Positions 59,894-64,000 of a DNA stretch of 64,000 nucleotides are shown piece by piece. Source of the stretch: Crambe crambe (lineage: Eukaryota; Porifera; Demospongiae; Poecilosclerida; Crambeidae). The position numbers and the translations under genes were made by a program. The notes under the pieces were generated by a model, which searched no databases, was not told where the DNA came from, and worked only from the letters and a program-made list of their open reading frames with translations. The DNA is taken from contig OZ004594.1 of assembly GCA_963924555.1 (NCBI GenBank), forward strand, positions 5,611,563 to 5,675,562, in the 5' to 3' direction. The first letter of the stretch is position 1; the number at the start of each line of letters is the position of its first letter.

Positions 59894-61361
59894 AACTCTA
59901 CTTTTTGTTTATGAATTGTATTTATAAAGGCTGTAAGGAATGGGTATGCTTGCATTCCTGTGCATATAGGAAAATAATTTTCCCATTGAAATACATACTC
60001 TTGATACATGCAACAAGTGGCTTGTGCATCCTGCATTCCTGTGCATGTAGGGAAATAATTTTCCCATTGAAGCAATTTCAATACATACTCTTGATACATG
60101 CAACAAATGGCTTGTACATCCTAGTCCTTGTGGCTGGCAGAGACAAAAAACTGGACAAGAAAATGGATGTATCCCAGGTACATTTCGTTGACTGATAATG
60201 GATACATCACGCTTGAAGAGTTGTATACAGTGTATGGGAGCACCAATGATCACAAAGAAATGTGATAAGGCAGGAGAATGGCTTTTCTTTTTCTTTTCTT
60301 TTTTTTTGGCCACAGGTATGGATCCAGGTATTGTATTATAGGTGAAACATTTGAAGGTCTGTCCAATAATTGGTACTGCAATAGATGTACGTTTATAGGA
60401 AATTCTGTTGTACCAATGTTGCCTTGGAAATAGCTAATTAAGATTAAACACCCCATCAGAAATGCAATTGCACCTCACCTTGATATAAACTTGTAATTGG
60501 CGTCAGAATCACAATGCTGAAATGCAGTAACCGGGCCTGGTATTCTTGCCAATTGTTTAAGTATTTATGACCCCAATAGACTTAAATTCTGAGAAGGTAG
60601 AATGTGAGGTCTCGAGCAGTGGCACCAGAGTCAGTTGATACAGAGGACCCTACAACTTACATAGTACAGACAGGAGAGTGGTATCAATGACCACAATACC
60701 ACTAGCTAGACAAATGCTCACTCCAAGACTGCTAGAGAGTTACAAGACAAAAATTTTGCAAATATTGTTTCCAAGGAAGGAGGCAGTGGAACTTATAACA
60801 CACTCACCTTGAAACTAGACTCACTGTGCTTCATGATCACTAAATCACTCGGGAAAATTTTTGATAGTGGGAGAAATGTGAGAGATTATCAGCTCCCAGA
60901 CCAGTTATTATTTTTTTTTTTTTTTTACTTCTTAACACTTTCACTTGTGCTTGTAAATTACTCATTTTACCTTTATGATAAATAATCCATAACAGATACT
61001 ATGACCCTTTGCTGTTCATAAAATTAATGTAAACTTATGTCATATCTAAAATGAAGGTCTACCTTATAGCTGAGGCCCAATTGCACACACTAAAAATCTC
61101 TTATCTGTTGTGTCCAGAGCAGTTATTTTCATCTAGACTCTTCTTCCATTATAGCTAGTGATCTTTTTGTCTTAGTGTTGTATAAGCATCGGCTTTCCTC
61201 CATTCATCAACCTCAGTTCACTTCCTTTAGGATGCCAATTGGAAAAAAAATAATAAAAAATAAATTAATTAATTAAAAAAAACAACAAAAAACAAAAAAT
61301 AACAACAAAACAAAACTACATGCAGTGAGATAACTTTGCTACAAAATAATGAGGAATAATA
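59894..61361. other. RPF1-KHK convergent intergenic region
   Basis: Apart from the tandem duplication at 59950-60120 and A/T-rich tracts (60910-60926, 61242-61315), nothing is recognised. It should hold both 3' UTRs. ORFs near 60250-60456 show no similarity. Confidence 0.65.
59950..60120 (+). repeat. Tandem duplication of about 82-90 bp downstream of RPF1
   Basis: CATTCCTGTGCATATAGGAA...ATACATACTCTTGATACATG, CAACAAGTGGCTTGTGCATC (from 59952) is followed directly by CATTCCTGTGCATGTAGGGA ... CAACAAATGGCTTGTACATC, with one 9-bp insertion (AGCAATTTC). The ORFs on both strands here come from the duplication. Confidence 0.85.
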
Positions 61362-63335
61362 TTATGATTTGCACTTAAATACCCTCAGTCCATCATAACC
61401 TAGCATTCCACATTTTGAACCTGCAAGCTTACAACCAAAATTAACAGCATTTTCAAGGCTGAGTCCATTCGAGAGTGCATGAATTAGCCCAGCATTGAAG
61501 GTATCTCCTGCTCCTAAAGTGTCCACAACTTGAGAAGGACTGAATGCTGGACTAGAATAAACCTGTAGATCATATAATAACTGTTGAAACTTGTGTTGTG
61601 TGATCATATCAACAACCTTTCCATCTTTATCAATAGCTGCAGCTCCTTGTTCACCCCATGGACATACCACAACTGCACTAAATTATAACATTTATAATAT
61701 ACAACATTATATACAAATAAAATGCTCACTTTCTTTTGACTTTAGTATGAAATTGTGTCACTGCTTCAATTTTGTCATTAAGGCCGTGGTACTTGGCAAA
61801 ATCTTTACTCATTATTAACTAGGATAACAAAAAATGGTTCATTAAGCTAGCCGCCTCTTGTGTGTGTGTGTGTGTTGTGTGTGCGCGCTTACCACATCCA
61901 CCAGGGGTACAAAATCCATCAGTTCAGGTTTTTTTTTCTCAATCTCTACAGAAACGATTACTGGCTTGGAAGGATTTAACTGGTTATATTCTTGTATATG
62001 CTTGATCATTTTGGAATACTCCACAGGATTCCGACCCTGTAATATTAGATTATGGCAACTGAGCAGGCACTGTCTGTAATGAAGTTTAGATCCAACTAGT
62101 TAAGGAATAAGGACAGCTAATAGTTATTGTATAGCAGGACATTAATTTTTGGTTGGTTAATTTTCATAGGAGTGCATAACAGGTACTTTTCAAGGGCACT
62201 TTCTCTTCTGCACCTCCCATAGAGAGAAGGTAAGACTATTCATTATGTACAAATATTATTATAGTACCTCAAAATGTATCCAACCATATTTTACGAGATC
62301 AACATCTAGAAAATCTTGTAGACATAATTCAGGAATATTCCTACACAAGATAAATTTACAATAGTTTAAGACTAGGCTGTAAGTAGAACAAAGACTTAGA
62401 AGCCAGGCATGAATAAGAGATCTGGAGTCTGAATTAACATACAGTTGCAATCTATTTTATACGTAAAATAAGAGAATGCATAAATTAGATCCTATTCACC
62501 AGAGCATTTATGGGGTAGGTGGCTATGAAAATCCAGTCTTTCAATAAGTACATATGTATTAGGTAGTTTGTGTGGTGCAGTTAGTATGAAATCGATTGCT
62601 CTTGGTTTGATGCTACAAGAGTGGGGATCAAAGCACCATTGCTTTATAAATCCTCAACTATGTACCTATAATGAATAATAGTTCTGGATCTATTAGTAGT
62701 ATTCAATACTATATAAGAAGTAGGTAATCGACTTTCTTCATAAATAGGACAATAGTTATGAGAAACTCCTAGGGAATCCAATCGAGCCACTCCAAAACTG
62801 CAAATAAAAGAAATGGCCAGTTATATGTTTCACTAAGCGACTAGATGACTGGTTAGCAGGTTGACCCCTATGAGCCTAGTGATCCTACTAAATTAGTCCA
62901 GACATGAAAACTTGTGTATTTTTGCAGGTCAAAGGACAGAGTATGTTACGTATACATTAACTGTTTACACTCAATAGTTAAGTTGATACTGCAACTACTG
63001 AAAGAAAGAAGAATGTAAAAGACACATCACAGTTCAGTGCATTGCTGACATGATCTTTACTTTATGGGCGACTCTAGGGCAATTTTAAAGGCTTTTATAG
63101 CTGAGACTTACTCTGTCTCCATCCCAGTACCCAAAGAACCAAAGAATTCAGACTGCCTCCCTATTAATGCTAACACTTTAGCTGTATTGTTAGAGTTCCC
63201 CCCAGATTGCCACAGTTGGTGCTTAGCTCGAATATCTTCGTCTTCTTCTGGATATCTATCTAGAAAATTTACAATATCTAGACACATTAGACCCACACAA
63301 AGGATCCTAGGTGAAACATAGTTATCCTGGTCCAT
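61362..63335 (-). CDS. KHK: Ketohexokinase (fructokinase, PfkB family)
   Basis: KHK phosphorylates fructose at C1 with ATP, the first step of cytosolic fructose breakdown. Six exons: 63335-63112, 62797-62666, 62340-62268, 62036-61893, 61818-61730, 61677-61362. Total 978 nt, 325 aa (human 298). The N-terminal signature is ILCVGLMCLDIVNFLDRYPE with EDIRAKHQLWQSGGNSNNTA (the GGN substrate motif). The middle has LVKYGWIHFEGRNPVEYSKM and VIVSVEIEKKKPEL. The C-terminal PfkB signature DTLGAGDTFNAGLIHALSNG contains the catalytic Asp in GAGD, followed by FGCKLAGSKCGMLGYDGL. The start ATG at 63335 is chosen because the upstream in-frame codon is TTG. The extra length is mainly at both ends and a small insertion before the ATP motif. 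Confidence 0.96.
61859..61876. repeat. (GT)n microsatellite at KHK exon 4 donor
   Basis: GT-rich run starting 16 bp downstream (on the minus strand) of the KHK exon 4 donor at 61892; on the transcript it reads CA repeats, which in other animals can bind hnRNP L. Confidence 0.7.
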
Positions 63336-63416
63336 GGTGTCCAAATAGTTGAGGAGGCGTGGCTGCCTACTTCATGAAAGATGGTAAAAGGTCGACTAAG
63401 CCGGTGTCACGATACG

Positions 63417-63925
63417 TACGCGATCGCGGCGACAAAATTTGTGTCACATATGACGACACAATTTATCGGGAGATTTCGTCGCTCCTGTGAGATAGTGTCG
63501 CATCATCTTCTAGATGATGCAAATATATGATGCAAACAAGTCCAACTCTAGAGAGTTGTTCTACATCAGTCAATGCTGCCATCACTATCCCGTGAATTAT
63601 AGCCTTGTCAAATAACTTTGGACTGGTTCGTGACAGCCATTCCATTAAGTCCATTAACAGGAAGACCCTGAGGAGAATGTCCATATTGAAGCCCAGGAAG
63701 AGAAATGGAACTCGAGTCAGGAGAATCTAGAGGTCCAGAATGAATCATGTTCTCTGGATAAAACAGGGTGTGGAACTGCATCATGGATAACCTCACTCGA
63801 CACACTACCCACCCCTCTCAATCTGAGATATTGGAAAAAGTACTCTCGCGGGCCGGGTGTCAGTTTATTTTGTCGCTGGGAGATTCTGTCGCGGCGACAA
63901 ACTCTGTCGCGAGCGACCTACTGCA
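63417..63925. repeat. GTCGC/GCGAC-rich palindromic region upstream of KHK
   Basis: Two CpG-rich blocks, 63417-63515 and 63845-63925, are made of related words: GCGGCGACAAA, GGGAGATTTCGTCGC, TTTTGTCGCTGGGAGATTC, TGTCGCGGCGACAAAC. TTTGTCGC and its complement GCGACAAA recur. They bracket about 330 bp of ordinary sequence and may be the ends of a mobile element or a KHK promoter region. Confidence 0.45.
63608..63784 (-). other. Possible small ORF/exon, unidentified
   Basis: The minus-strand ORF beginning MMQFHTLFYPENMIHSGPLD is Ser/Pro/Gly-rich and includes SISLPGLQYGHSPQGLPVNG. Its composition looks more protein-like than the other stray ORFs, but no domain is recognised. It lies between the two GTCGC-rich blocks, so it could be part of an element, a 3' terminal exon of a gene to the right, or chance. 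Confidence 0.2.
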
Positions 63926-64000
63926 TATAAAGTAACTATTGGAGAGGTGGTATAGCTATATCTGATTATACAAAGACAATCGCTCACCAACAGATTGCTC

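Noticed and set aside
60250-60456. Possible gene between RPF1 and KHK
   Set aside because: Only short ORFs with poly-T-derived Lys/Phe runs; no splice-consistent coding sequence or similarity.

Overview
The window is nuclear DNA from an animal. It has spliced protein-coding genes with GT-AG introns (often 45-100 bp, with a few multi-kilobase introns), an AT-rich background with very common TAGCTAGC-type motifs, short CpG-rich islands at promoters, and many small inverted-repeat mobile elements. Conserved metazoan genes packed this tightly, together with this repeat style, fit an early-branching animal. My best guess is a demosponge, inferred from overall character and not proven by any single gene.

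Thirteen genes can be supported, most of them exon by exon with consistent splice phase. Left to right: NMD3 (+, 5' end cut by the window), BCAP31 (-), cyclin F (-), UBFD1 (+), a phospholipid phosphatase of the PLPP/LPP family (-), METTL22 (-), a DAZAP2-like Pro/Gln-rich protein with a second set of terminal exons (-), USP22 (+), NUBP1 (-), an unrecognised C2H2 zinc-finger protein (+), LLGL/lethal giant larvae (-), RPF1 (+) and ketohexokinase (-). Most are housekeeping functions: ribosome biogenesis and export (NMD3, RPF1), ubiquitin and cell cycle (CCNF, UBFD1, USP22), ER and lipid (BCAP31, PLPP), cytosolic Fe-S assembly (NUBP1), polarity (LLGL) and fructose metabolism (KHK). They are unrelated neighbours. 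Three head-to-head pairs probably share promoters: CCNF/UBFD1 (92 bp between start codons), DAZAP2-like/USP22 (234 bp) and LLGL/RPF1 (389 bp with a GC island).

The large introns hold most of the accessory DNA. UBFD1 introns contain a broken hAT/ZMYM-type transposase, an inverted duplication of a GIY-YIG retroelement fragment, and a ~490 bp near-perfect palindrome. The DAZAP2-like introns contain a TIR element with an apparent 10-bp target duplication, inserted inside an older palindromic repeat. LLGL introns hold a 31-bp-TIR mini-element and several MITE and SINE-like copies.

The most unusual signals are: (1) a small family of hairpins with a shared ~60-nt core, in which two copies have different but internally complementary outer stems; (2) a dispersed repeat carrying a splice-acceptor-like motif, with all four copies antisense to their host genes; (3) alternative or duplicated DAZAP2-domain terminal exons; and (4) the lineage-specific zinc-finger gene with a degenerate peptide-repeat linker and a freshly triplicated 64-bp intronic repeat. 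No complete undescribed multi-gene system was identified.
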